A DNA stretch of 64,000 nucleotides, taken from assembly GCA_016802295.1 (NCBI GenBank), contig JAESIW010000136.1, forward strand, positions 142,177 to 206,176. Reading direction: 5' to 3'. Below, piece after piece: positions 44,755-57,100 of the stretch. Numbering within the stretch: the stretch's first letter is position 1; each line of letters begins with the position of its first letter. The DNA comes from Brachionus rotundiformis (taxonomy: Eukaryota; Rotifera; Eurotatoria; Ploima; Brachionidae). Below the pieces are notes generated by a model. It was given only the letters and a program-made list of their open reading frames with translations. It ran no database searches and had not been told where the DNA came from. A program made the translations under genes and the position numbers.

Positions 44755-47700
44755 CTATTGTTTTAAAGGATCCAGCCATCCAAAAGGATCATTTTCAATG
44801 ACACTTTTTTCAATTTCGTTCATAAAGTCCTTTTTGCTTGCTTTCTTCTTAACTTGGCTCATATCTAAACTAAACATGCTCGGATCAATCATCTCATTTA
44901 CAGATAAACTTCCATTTTTTTCACTTGTACTTGTTTGTAAACTCGAAACCCTTTGGTCACTAAAAATACTTGCCTCAATATTTGAATTTCTTCTTTCAAA
45001 ATTTATCTCATTAGATGCAAAAACACCTTGCTTGATCAAGATGTCTTTTATGTAATAAAGTATTGCATCATATGAATACTTTAATTGATAAGTCGATTGA
45101 ATCATATACTTTCTCTTTGATCTCATCTGCTTAATTGATTTAAGCACTAGGTCACTGTTAAACTGTGCCGCGAAAAAATCACTCTGACATATTGTATCAA
45201 CTATTTGTATAATTGAATACAAAAGTATGAAAACTGCTGATCTTGACACTCCATTCATACAATGTACCAAAATCGGTTTGGTCCGATTTCTCTGCTCTTT
45301 TAAGTAAAAGCTCTCACATTCTTTGACAAATTTTAAAAAATTGCCAACATTTTCTGGCATTTCATTCTGTGCAATACCAGTTACACTGGTTATTGATGAA
45401 CATTTACCACTTTCCCATTTGTATTGCAACATTACCACTGTCCGAGTCTGAGAATCTTTTTGCACAGTAAAAACACGCTGAATTGAACTATTGGTTTCTT
45501 TGGTTGATTGCAGTTGTACTTGCACACCACTCATTGAAAGAGTATTTTGTTTATCAATTGGAAAATATAAATTTTGATTAAGCTCATTATCTCTGCACAA
45601 ATTTACCATTAGTTCACATTGTTCTTGTAATACCATCCACCAAAAATCACTAAAATCTTTCATTGGTAATTGTGTTACCAAGAAATTAGGCTGTTTATGT
45701 AGTGGATCATGATCTTGGTTTATTTGATTCAAATAACTAGCGTTGATGTAATCATTTTGCTTATTTTGTAAACATACACGGGTTTGATCAAAAGGTAGCA
45801 GATCTTGGTAGCGATTTCGTTGGGCACTTAATCTAGCTATGCTTATTGTCATTTGAGAAGATGTTTTGTCCTGATGATCATTCAATTCTTTCCATTCTTT
45901 ATCTAAAACAGTGACATAAGATAAAGTCTTGTCATTTAATGAATTAACATGATGTTCGAATTTACTAACTTCATTGGCAAATTTGTCAATCCTGTTTTCA
46001 TCCTTTACAAAATTAAAACCACTAAATGACTGAATTGAAGAACTTTTTTCACTGGAACATGATAAATTCATTTTAGTTAAATCATTATCTACTTTATTTA
46101 TTTGTGGTTCGGGTATTGTGACTATTTCAGTAGCCGGAACAGAGTCGATGGTAGATGCTTCAGATTTTTGAGAGGATATTTGGTAAAAATCCACTTTTGA
46201 TGGCTGGATTGGTGGTTGATTTGGCAAATTTTGATCAGTTGAACTGAATATATCGAAAAGATCGTCTATAGTTGTATTAATTGGTTTATTTTGTGGTGTT
46301 TGATTTATTGAATTTTGGCTAGGTTGTTTGACAAAAGAAGCATTGGATGCGATCGATGGAGAGTAGGTTTGTGTTGGAAAACTCGGTCGGATTTGACTAG
46401 CAGTATTGTTATTAACAGGTTGTGAATATAAAACCGGTTGATTTGAATATGAATTTTTATTTGTATTGGAAAAAAGTGAATTATTTGGAAAATTGAGCTC
46501 ATTTGATGAAGATGTTGGTAAAAATGACTCGAATTTCATTTGTGAAAAATAACCAGGCTTGTAAACTGAGTCTGGCTTCAATTCGTCAAATATTTTAGTT
46601 GAATCAATAGAAGATTTAGTACCAGTTTGATTTTGACCAAATGCATTTGGATATTGTTGATTATTAGCTGTACTATTCATTGGTATTTGTGTTCCAAGCT
46701 GGTGAGGTTGAGTGACATTTTTACTTAAATCATTAGGTGCTTGGTTATGACCATATGCATTTGGGTATTGTTGATTATTAGCTGTACCATTTGTTTGCAT
46801 ATAATTTTGGTTTATGCTTTGTTTGTTCCAGTAGATTTGCTGTTGCTTTTGTTGTTCAAAAATCATTTGTTGTTGTTTTTGTAAATACAATTGCTCTTGT
46901 CTTTGCTTTTCCACCATTAGTTCATGTTTTTGTTTTTCCAAGATTTCCTTTTGTTGAAGTTCAAATTGTTCCTGCATATATTTCAGTTGTAATTCCTGTT
47001 GTTCTAGTTGTTTTCGTTTTAACTCTATTTCTCTTTCTTTTGCCAAATTATCTTCGCCAATTTTGTCCTTTTCGAACATATTTTGTCTATTGTAATCTAA
47101 TTTATTCGTCTCAACTTGTGCTAGATTTGGAACAAAAGTAAAGGCTGGGTTAGCGATTGGACCTCTTTGTTTAGAATTGCCAGATTGTTGATTCTGAATA
47201 TTAGATTGTTGATTATTTGAGACTATTGGCTCATCTTTGCCCGATGGAAATGGTGTCATTTTATTTTCTTGATCATTTGGAAAATTAGGCATATTTGGTC
47301 TTTGTTTATTGTGTCCCCAAGTTTCTGGTTTCATTATTGGTAGAAAATCTTTCAATCTTGGTCTATCGACCACCGATTCTTGACTAATATTAGGCTTAAT
47401 TGATGGTTCTCTCTTGTACGGGTTAACCAAAGGAACAAAATTTTGAGCTGCTGGTACATTGGTTATATTGGTTATATTTTTGTCAGGTAGAGTTTTGCGC
47501 TCTCTTTTCTGAGCGATACAAAAATCACCTACATCTTTTAGCAAATTTTGCAATGGCTCAACAAGTCCTTCAAAAAAAGAAACCCCTTTTTTTGCTTTTT
47601 CCATCAATTCATCCACCGATTTATACGAATTAATCAATGTATTTACATAATCATTACGATTTTTGCATGCTTGTAAAATTTTCTGTCTCTCAACAGCAAA

Positions 47701-49904
47701 TGCAGCATTGGCATCGGCCAAAGCACGCAGTATATTATCTTGGGCATTTAAATTTTGGTTCATATAAGTTAGTAATTGGTCATGCTTTTTGAGTTGTTGT
47801 TTGAAAAATTCGTTCATGTCTTTTTGTATTTCGTTCTTACGTGAAGCAATTATTTTGGTAATATCATCATCTTGGATGGCTTTTTGGATACGATTTAGCA
47901 AGTGAGCTCTCTGTGATTTCATTTCGTCCAATTTGGCCAAAAGAGTTAACAGTTGATCCCGTGTTGCTTTTGATTCATCATCATTTATTTCTTCCACTTT
48001 TGGCAATTTTTCTGCAAGCTCAGCCATTGGCATGGACAGTATTTGCAAATTAGACAGAACTGAATTTATGGCATCTCTTAAGGCTCCATTAGACCTGTTT
48101 GCCTCATCGTGTTTTTTAATCAAGTTATCATATCTGTCCAACAATTCATTTATCTTTTTTTTTCTTGGTGGAACAGGCAAATTTTCGTCATCACTAGAAT
48201 CATCACTCACATAATTGGGACTTTGTCTGTGCTCTTTGTCCTCGGTCTCGAACAATTGCTCGATTTCATCGAGCAAGCTTCTTGCCTGCACCGAAGAGTC
48301 AACAATATTTTTCATAGACTTTACCAGATCTTTGCGGATTGTTTGCTCTTTGACACTGACCGTAGCACAGCATTCAATCAGCTCTTTGGGAAGCTTGAGT
48401 TGGTCAAATTCTTTCAAATGAAGCTCATTTATTTGCAAAGCATCAGTAAATTGGATCAAGCTGGTGTTTTTTTCTTCAATTTGCTGATTTATTTGCCTCA
48501 AAATCTTGTCTTTTTCTTCGCTGTAAAGCGATGACCATTCATGGACTTCCATAGACACAAGTCGAATGAAAATGTCCTGAGTGGCTATTTCTGGATCGTT
48601 TTCAAAATTTATTGCCAGTGGATAAGCCAAATTAGCTGGCTTAATCTCAGGTAACTCATTTACAGGCACCACTTTTTCATTATAGACAAAATCATTCTCT
48701 TTTTTTAATGCTTTGCTTTTGGTGCTGATCAAATCACTGGTATATTTAAGAAGATCTTGGAATTCTTTTAGATACTTCATTTTGGTGCATTCAGCAATTT
48801 TATTTTCAGCTTCTTGAACAAAGGCCACAGCTTCACCAATTTTTTTTATTTCAGCCGAGTTTAGAGCCGAAAAGTAAAATTTCAAAGCTGTATAATAAGA
48901 TATTTTAAACAAACAATATTGTTTTAATTCTTTGGACTGCTTTGAACCAACTATGGACTGAAATTGTGATTTTTCACAATTGGTTAAAGATAGATTGTAA
49001 AAATTGACTATCTGAGCAGCGATTTTGGCGTTTATGATTGATTTTCTGTTATCCATTATCGACTTTTCCAATAAGCATTCCTGGGCTTGGGCCTTTTGGA
49101 ATTTCTAGAATTTTACTTCTTAATTACTCTAAAAATCTTACAAGAACTAAATTTAGTTTAAAAGTCAATATATCTTCATTTAGATCTGATGTGAATTCAA
49201 AAGATGAGTACGATTCGCGAATTTTTTGGAAAGCCCAAGCTGCAAATTGAAAATGGTTACATGAAACTTTGATACCCTTGGCAACAATTTTAAATCATTT
49301 TACAGAATTTACTAATAAATTACTTCTTCATTCATTCTCTTATCCATGCAACCCAGAAATGAGTGTAATGATCCAATGTTGTACAAAATACATTGTTGTT
49401 CATACCTGATATCTGAATGGGTTATTTCTGACTCATCGAATAAGTGTTCCCTATGAGATTAATTAATTATCTTAATTAAATAGATTGAAAGTACCATGAA
49501 AATTCAGTTTGGCATTGTTCCCCTGACTTCATGGGAAATCTGTTTGACAAGAACTGTAGTTGACGATGGTATTTTTTTATTATGTTCAGACCCATAATGT
49601 CTTTGGACGCATTCGCTGCCTCCTAATAATCAAAAATAATTTTTTTAATTAATTTAAACAAATAAAGCTGAATTATACCTCTCTTAATTTCAAAAATTCG
49701 TCTATTTCTTTTGAATAACTTTCTGGATTTTCTTGGTAATTTGTAAATATAAACTTAAGGAATTTTATTAAATTTTAATTATTAATATAAATTTTTTAAA
49801 GATAAAGAGCATACTTGGGAAATTTTTTCGCCAAGATCACAGGAATCATAGATACAGGTTTTAATCTCGAAATTGATCATACCAATTTTTGGACAAGCTT
49901 CCAT
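44755..49904 (-). CDS. PTPN23: PTPN23 / HD-PTP (Bro1-domain tyrosine phosphatase), complete copy
   Basis: HD-PTP works with ESCRT in endosomal sorting. Six exons: 49904-49815, 49753-49679, 49622-49495, 49450-49324, 49276-49142 and 49104-44755, about 1634 residues (human 1636). Exons 1-5 give the Bro1 start (FTNYQENPESYSKE, RYEQQCILYNIGSLHSFLG, CMDKRMNEEGIKVSCNHFQF). Exon 6 continues AQECLLEKSIMDNRKS, the V domain (LYSEEKDKILRQINQQIEEK), a Gln/Asn/Pro-rich linker with a Glu/Gln coiled coil, then a PTP domain. The signature is HCMNGVSRS with Cys near 1467. The WPD-loop region reads TGIAQNEMPENV, without W or catalytic Asp, so activity is doubtful. It is the left arm of a large inverted duplication. 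Confidence 0.94.
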
Positions 49905-50831
49905 TTTGATAGATCTTTGTGGATTGTATTTTTATTTTCGTAATAAGTTATTTATTATATGATAAAATTATTTAAAATTAGTCATTTTGGAAATTTTTTG
50001 ATTAAACAATATGAAGGGCTTAATATTTTCTAGATTTACTTGTTTGCCTTTGTTAACTTAACAAATGTTTAATTTATATTTTTTGAAAATTTTAATATAT
50101 TTCTTAAAAAAAGAATTCTTTGATTTATTTCTGGACTTACGAATGCTTCTTTTTTTTCTTTTATTAAACTTCAGCTTGATTTTAAAATAATTAATCTACA
50201 TTAATATTTTAAATAAGATATAAATATTTTAGAGTCAAGAAAAAATGATGTTCAGTTTGTTTAAGTATTTTTTAAAAGTGAAATTTATTACCATTTCAAG
50301 CCAAAGTATTATCTCGTATGTCAGATTACTGAAAAAAAAGGTAAATTTTTATCTATGATGACAAATTTGAAGCCAGTAAAATAAAACCAATTTATATTTG
50401 TTTGGAAGATTTCAAAAATAAGAGTTTCCAGTCGCAAAAAATATCAGTTAAATTTGGTAAAAAGTCTTCCATAAATTAAATTTTTAGAAAAAATCTTTAT
50501 TTGTTTTTAGTTAGAGAAAAGATAAAACAATTTTTTATTTTTAGTTATTTAATGGAATGATTTATTTACAAAAGAATTGGAAAAGAAAAAGAAAAATTTT
50601 TAGAAATTAGCTGCACATAATTTAAAAATATTTGAACTTTTTTTCAAGAGATAAGTTTGATTATTCAATAAGTCGATCAATTGATTGACACTGTGAACGC
50701 CTTTAATTTTTAAATTCGATTTCTTAATAATCAAAATTAAACAATTTTAATTAAAATGTCTATAAATATACTTCATAAATATCTTTTATTTGTTCAAAAG
50801 TAAGCTCTTCACTTTTTTGTTGATTAGAAAA
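46195..50831 (-). repeat. left arm of large inverted duplication
   Basis: About 4.6 kb that is repeated in reverse orientation at 54111-58861. It runs from the Pro/Gln-rich linker of PTPN23 through its 5' exons and upstream region into a reversed copy of the last part of MCM8 exon 11 (50755-50831). Paired positions sum to 104942 until a 114-bp unit present once more in the right arm. Very few differences are visible. Confidence 0.93.
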
Positions 50832-50991
50832 AAGGAAGATCTGGGTAGGAAAAGTGGAACATGACCAAGGCTGTACTGGTTTAACAAATATTTATTTTAA
50901 ATTTTTTTATTGTATTCAATAACAAAATAAATACAACTTTTGTTTTCAAATATTTTAACTTTTTTTATGAATTTTGTTTTATAAATTTAAA
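49905..50991. other. region between PTPN23 (left) and MCM8
   Basis: 1.09 kb between divergent starts. It includes the presumed PTPN23 promoter, the reversed MCM8 exon-11 fragment at 50755-50831, and the MCM8 promoter at 50832-50991. The PTPN23 upstream part is duplicated at 54188-55037. No further gene is visible. Confidence 0.6.
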
Positions 50992-53900
50992 ATGAGCAAC
51001 AATTCAAATAAAAATTGGACTAATCAAAACAAAAACTTCAATTCGGGCAATAAAAAGCCCTGGTTTGGTAAAAAAAATTGGTACAATAATAAAAATAGGA
51101 AAAAATCTAATGCAGAAAATATCGATAATGCTGGTGGAGATAATTCCTCAAGAGGAAACTCATACCATAATTATGGCAAGCAAAAAAATTACAATAACTT
51201 TAACAAAAATAAATCTAACAATTCCAAAAAATTGTATAACAATTCGCCAGTTTCTACTCAGGTGTTGAGTGACTACGATGATGAATCTGAAACAACTGGA
51301 ATTATTTTCGATTCGACTGGTACTTTTATTTATTTTGTTTTAATATTTAATATATCAAAAATATTATCAAGTTAAAAATGATGAAAATTTTTTAATCGAA
51401 GAAGATCCAGACTGTCCATATTCAATGTGGAATTTATATTTTCCCAAAGAGAGTAAATCTTTAAATATTTTAATCTTTAGATAATAAAAAAAGTTAAGAA
51501 TTTAAAAGTAACTCCGACACTGACCATGTCATCTCTGGATTTTCTCATCTTGTCCAAAATATTAAGGACCAATTCGATACAGTAACCTTTAACAATAAGT
51601 TTTTATGATTTTATTTCAATTTTTTATTTTTTTTTTGTAGAATAAAATAAAAGAAAAAGGATTTTTCAATTTCGATTATAATAAACTAATCAATAATGAA
51701 AGTAATTAAGTAATAATTGAATAAATTTTTTTATTTTTTTAAATTAAGTTCTACAATCAAAAATTCCAAACTTTAAGGAAGAATTTGTGCATAGACCAGA
51801 ATTTTATCTAAACTGTTTTGGTCTAGCGATTCATAATTATATATTAAAGAGATTCACTGATTTGTACGAGAAGTTTCGCTCAGAAAAAATGTCATCCTCA
51901 ACATTTTCTGGTGCCAATGAATCAATAATAGATATTGATTACCAAAAAGAATTAGCCTCATTTGAGACCACAAATGAGATACCTACAATCAAAGCCAGAA
52001 TTTTAAATTTCCATCCTAGGACCAAGATCAAAAATTTAAAGGCAAATATGTTTGAAAAGTTTGTAAGCATTGTGGGCACTGTGGTCAGAGTTAGCAATTC
52101 CAAACCGTTTGTAAAGAGGCTGGCATTTGAATGCAACAAGTGTTTTTCTACATTTGTATAAGAGAAATTTCAAAATTATCTATCATAAAAAATTTCTATC
52201 TATTTTTTTATTACAAGCAAATGGCTTTGGCTGATGGTAAATACAAATATCCGGCACGATGTGCAAACAAATCTTGTAACTCGAAAAATTTTGCTCCTTT
52301 GTACAAAAATTTGATGACCAAAGTTGTCGAATGGCAGACAATGAAGTACATTTTTAAATTTAAAAACTTTTGATTTAATTTTAATCAAAGATAACTAAGA
52401 ATTAAAATTTTATTTTTTTAGACTTCAAGAAGTAATACTAGATCCAAAAGATGCTGAAAGTGGACGAGTTCCAAGAACAATTGAATGCGAGCTTTATGAA
52501 GATTTGACTGGTGTATGCATGCCAGGAGATTTGATAACAGTGAATGGTATTTTAAAAGCTCTTACTTTGGAAACAGTCGGCGCTGGACGCTCAAATAAAG
52601 AAAAGTGTACTTTTGTCATTTACATTAGTGTCACATCAATTCAGGGACATGCGTCTTCGGATGCCGAAACTACCAAAAATATAAAAGACATGGAATTTAC
52701 GGCAAATGATCTAGACAGCTTTAAAGCAATTAAAAGTGAAAAAGATGTTTTTAGGTTAAAGAATAAACGCTCAGATAATATTTTATTAATAGATTAATTT
52801 TTTAGAACTGTGGTGCACTCTTTATGTCCCACAATTTATGGACATGAATTGGTCAAAGCTGGCTTATTGTTAGGTCTGTTTGGTGGATCAAAAAAACTTC
52901 ATAACACTGAAGTTGCAGTCAGATGTGACCCGCATATTTTGGTAGTGGGTGATCCTGGTTTGGGAAAAAGTCAACTTCTAAGAGCATGTGCCAATGTATC
53001 ACCTAGAGGAGTATATGTCTGTGGAAATTCAACTACAGCTGCAGGTCTAACAGTTTCTCTATCAAAAGACGCAGGTGATGACTTCGCTTTGGAGGCTGGC
53101 GCTTTGATTTGTGCTCATAATGGTTGTTGCTGCATTGATGAATTTGATAAAATGGGTACCCAGCAACAAACTTTACTGGAAGCAATGGAACAACAATGCA
53201 TTTCAATTGCCAAAGGAGGAATCGTTTGTAGTTTGCCTTGCAAGACCACAGTTCTTGCAGCAGCTAATCCTTGTGGTGGACACTATGAAAAATCAAAAAC
53301 TGTGGCAGAAAATTTAAAGTTTTATTAGCAATTAATTATTAAATGAAGCTTATTAAAATTTTATTTTTTACCTATAGAATAAGCGGACCCCTGCTTTCAA
53401 GATTCGACTTATTGTTTATTCTATTGGATAAACCAAATGAAGAATTTGACAAAATGGTATCCAGCCATATAATGTCTCTTTATTCCAAAACTGACCAGTA
53501 AATTTTCATAAATTTTCGCTTTTTTTAGTTAAATTTGTAAATCAAAAAGTAAACAAGGACTAGATTATAGTAGAGCACATCAGTCAAATATGACCAATTC
53601 ATCAATAATTGACAGTGATAGTGGGATACTTGCTAATAGATTAAAATTGTTGCCGGGCGAAGACATTGATCCTATTCCTCACAAAATTTTAAGAAAAGTT
53701 TTTTTTCTCAATTCTTTCCAAATGCTTGACTAAGTTAACAAACCTTTTTTACATAGTATATAATGTTTGCCAAGCGTACCTGTGAGCCAATTATAGGCTC
53801 TGAAGCAGCGGAAGAGCTGAGGTCATTTTACATTCATTTGAGACAAACAAATCAAAGAAGCAATGGCTGCAATCCAATTACAATGCGTCAATTGGAATCA

Positions 53901-54182
53901 TTGACCCGATTGACTCAGGCAAGGGCCAAAATTGAGCTCAGAACGGAATGTTCCAAGTCTGACGCTCTTGAAGTAATTGAAATTATGAAAGCTAGCATGG
54001 TTGACTATTATGAGGATGAAAATGGAATACTGGATTTTACCCGTTCCCTCAATGGTTCTGGTTCAAGTAAAAGTGCTATGGTCAAACAATTTGTGGCCAT
54101 ACTTCAAAAATTTTCTAATCAACAAAAAAGTGAAGAGCTTACTTTTGAACAAATAAAAGATATTTATGAAGTATATTTATAG
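50992..54182 (+). CDS. MCM8: MCM8 helicase subunit
   Basis: MCM8 pairs with MCM9 in homologous-recombination repair. Eleven exons: 50992-51319, 51372-51452, 51499-51581, 51641-51701, 51749-52155, 52218-52345, 52422-52754, 52806-53318, 53378-53497, 53550-53697 and 53757-54182, about 875 residues (human 840). The N-terminus is an Asn/Lys/Gly-rich tail like human MCM8. Then come YLNCFGLAIHNYI, GTVVRVSNSKPF, a zinc finger (CNKC and CANKSC), RIPRT-like RVPRTIECELYEDL, Walker A GDPGLGKS at about 522-529, Walker B CIDEFDKM, sensor AANPCGGHY and Arg finger LLSRFDL. The end (FEQIKDIYEVYL) stops about 25 residues short of the human C-terminus. It sits between the inverted PTPN23 arms, and its last exon overlaps the right arm. 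Confidence 0.94.
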
Positions 54183-57100
54183 ACATTTTAATTAAAATTG
54201 TTTAATTTTGATTATTAAGAAATCGAATTTAAAAATTAAAGGCGTTCACAGTGTCAATCAATTGATCGACTTATTGAATAATCAAACTTATCTCTTGAAA
54301 AAAAGTTCAAATATTTTTAAATTATGTGCAGCTAATTTCTAAAAATTTTTCTTTTTCTTTTCCAATTCTTTTGTAAATAAATCATTCCATTAAATAACTA
54401 AAAATAAAAAATTGTTTTATCTTTTCTCTAACTAAAAACAAATAAAGATTTTTTCTAAAAATTTAATTTATGGAAGACTTTTTACCAAATTTAACTGATA
54501 TTTTTTGCGACTGGAAACTCTTATTTTTGAAATCTTCCAAACAAATATAAATTGGTTTTATTTTACTGGCTTCAAATTTGTCATCATAGATAAAAATTTA
54601 CCTTTTTTTTCAGTAATCTGACATACGAGATAATACTTTGGCTTGAAATGGTAATAAATTTCACTTTTAAAAAATACTTAAACAAACTGAACATCATTTT
54701 TTCTTGACTCTAAAATATTTATATCTTATTTAAAATATTAATGTAGATTAATTATTTTAAAATCAAGCTGAAGTTTAATAAAAGAAAAAAAAGAAGCATT
54801 CGTAAGTCCAGAAATAAATCAAAGAATTCTTTTTTTAAGAAATATATTAAAATTTTCAAAAAATATAAATTAAACATTTGTTAAGTTAACAAAGGCAAAC
54901 AAGTAAATCTAGAAAATATTAAGCCCTTCATATTGTTTAATCAAAAAATTTCCAAAATGACTAATTTTAAATAATTTTATCATATAATAAATAACTTATT
55001 ACGAAAATAAAAATACAATCCACAAAGATCTATCAAAATGGAAGCTTGTCCAAAAATTGGTATGATCAATTTCGAGATTAAAACCTGTATCTATGATTCC
55101 TGTGATCTTGGCGAAAAAATTTCCCAAGTATGCTCTTTATCTTTAAAAAATTTATATTAATAATTAAAATTTAATAAAATTCCTTAAGTTTATATTTACA
55201 AATTACCAAGAAAATCCAGAAAGTTATTCAAAAGAAATAGACGAATTTTTGAAATTAAGAGAGGTATAATTCAGCTTTATTTGTTTAAATTAATTAAAAA
55301 AATTATTTTTGATTATTAGGAGGCAGCGAATGCGTCCAAAGACATTATGGGTCTGAACATAATAAAAAAATACCATCGTCAACTACAGTTCTTGTCAAAC
55401 AGATTTCCCATGAAGTCAGGGGAACAATGCCAAACTGAATTTTCATGGTACTTTCAATCTATTTAATTAAGATAATTAATTAATCTCATAGGGAACACTT
55501 ATTCGATGAGTCAGAAATAACCCATTCAGATATCAGGTATGAACAACAATGTATTTTGTACAACATTGGATCATTACACTCATTTCTGGGTTGCATGGAT
55601 AAGAGAATGAATGAAGAAGTAATTTATTAGTAAATTCTGTAAAATGATTTAAAATTGTTGCCAAGGGTATCAAAGTTTCATGTAACCATTTTCAATTTGC
55701 AGCTTGGGCTTTCCAAAAAATTCGCGAATCGTACTCATCTTTTGAATTCACATCAGATCTAAATGAAGATATATTGACTTTTAAACTAAATTTAGTTCTT
55801 GTAAGATTTTTAGAGTAATTAAGAAGTAAAATTCTAGAAATTCCAAAAGGCCCAAGCCCAGGAATGCTTATTGGAAAAGTCGATAATGGATAACAGAAAA
55901 TCAATCATAAACGCCAAAATCGCTGCTCAGATAGTCAATTTTTACAATCTATCTTTAACCAATTGTGAAAAATCACAATTTCAGTCCATAGTTGGTTCAA
56001 AGCAGTCCAAAGAATTAAAACAATATTGTTTGTTTAAAATATCTTATTATACAGCTTTGAAATTTTACTTTTCGGCTCTAAACTCGGCTGAAATAAAAAA
56101 AATTGGTGAAGCTGTGGCCTTTGTTCAAGAAGCTGAAAATAAAATTGCTGAATGCACCAAAATGAAGTATCTAAAAGAATTCCAAGATCTTCTTAAATAT
56201 ACCAGTGATTTGATCAGCACCAAAAGCAAAGCATTAAAAAAAGAGAATGATTTTGTCTATAATGAAAAAGTGGTGCCTGTAAATGAGTTACCTGAGATTA
56301 AGCCAGCTAATTTGGCTTATCCACTGGCAATAAATTTTGAAAACGATCCAGAAATAGCCACTCAGGACATTTTCATTCGACTTGTGTCTATGGAAGTCCA
56401 TGAATGGTCATCGCTTTACAGCGAAGAAAAAGACAAGATTTTGAGGCAAATAAATCAGCAAATTGAAGAAAAAAACACCAGCTTGATCCAATTTACTGAT
56501 GCTTTGCAAATAAATGAGCTTCATTTGAAAGAATTTGACCAACTCAAGCTTCCCAAAGAGCTGATTGAATGCTGTGCTACGGTCAGTGTCAAAGAGCAAA
56601 CAATCCGCAAAGATCTGGTAAAGTCTATGAAAAATATTGTTGACTCTTCGGTGCAGGCAAGAAGCTTGCTCGATGAAATCGAGCAATTGTTCGAGACCGA
56701 GGACAAAGAGCACAGACAAAGTCCCAATTATGTGAGTGATGATTCTAGTGATGACGAAAATTTGCCTGTTCCACCAAGAAAAAAAAAGATAAATGAATTG
56801 TTGGACAGATATGATAACTTGATTAAAAAACACGATGAGGCAAACAGGTCTAATGGAGCCTTAAGAGATGCCATAAATTCAGTTCTGTCTAATTTGCAAA
56901 TACTGTCCATGCCAATGGCTGAGCTTGCAGAAAAATTGCCAAAAGTGGAAGAAATAAATGATGATGAATCAAAAGCAACACGGGATCAACTGTTAACTCT
57001 TTTGGCCAAATTGGACGAAATGAAATCACAGAGAGCTCACTTGCTAAATCGTATCCAAAAAGCCATCCAAGATGATGATATTACCAAAATAATTGCTTCA

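Noticed and set aside
46791..47141. Open frames antisense to PTPN23 (also 48109-48534 and the mirror frames at 57801-58151 and 56408-56833)
   Set aside because: Low-complexity Phe/Val/Leu shadows of Gln/Lys/Glu-rich coding sequence; they appear in both arms only because the arms are duplicates.
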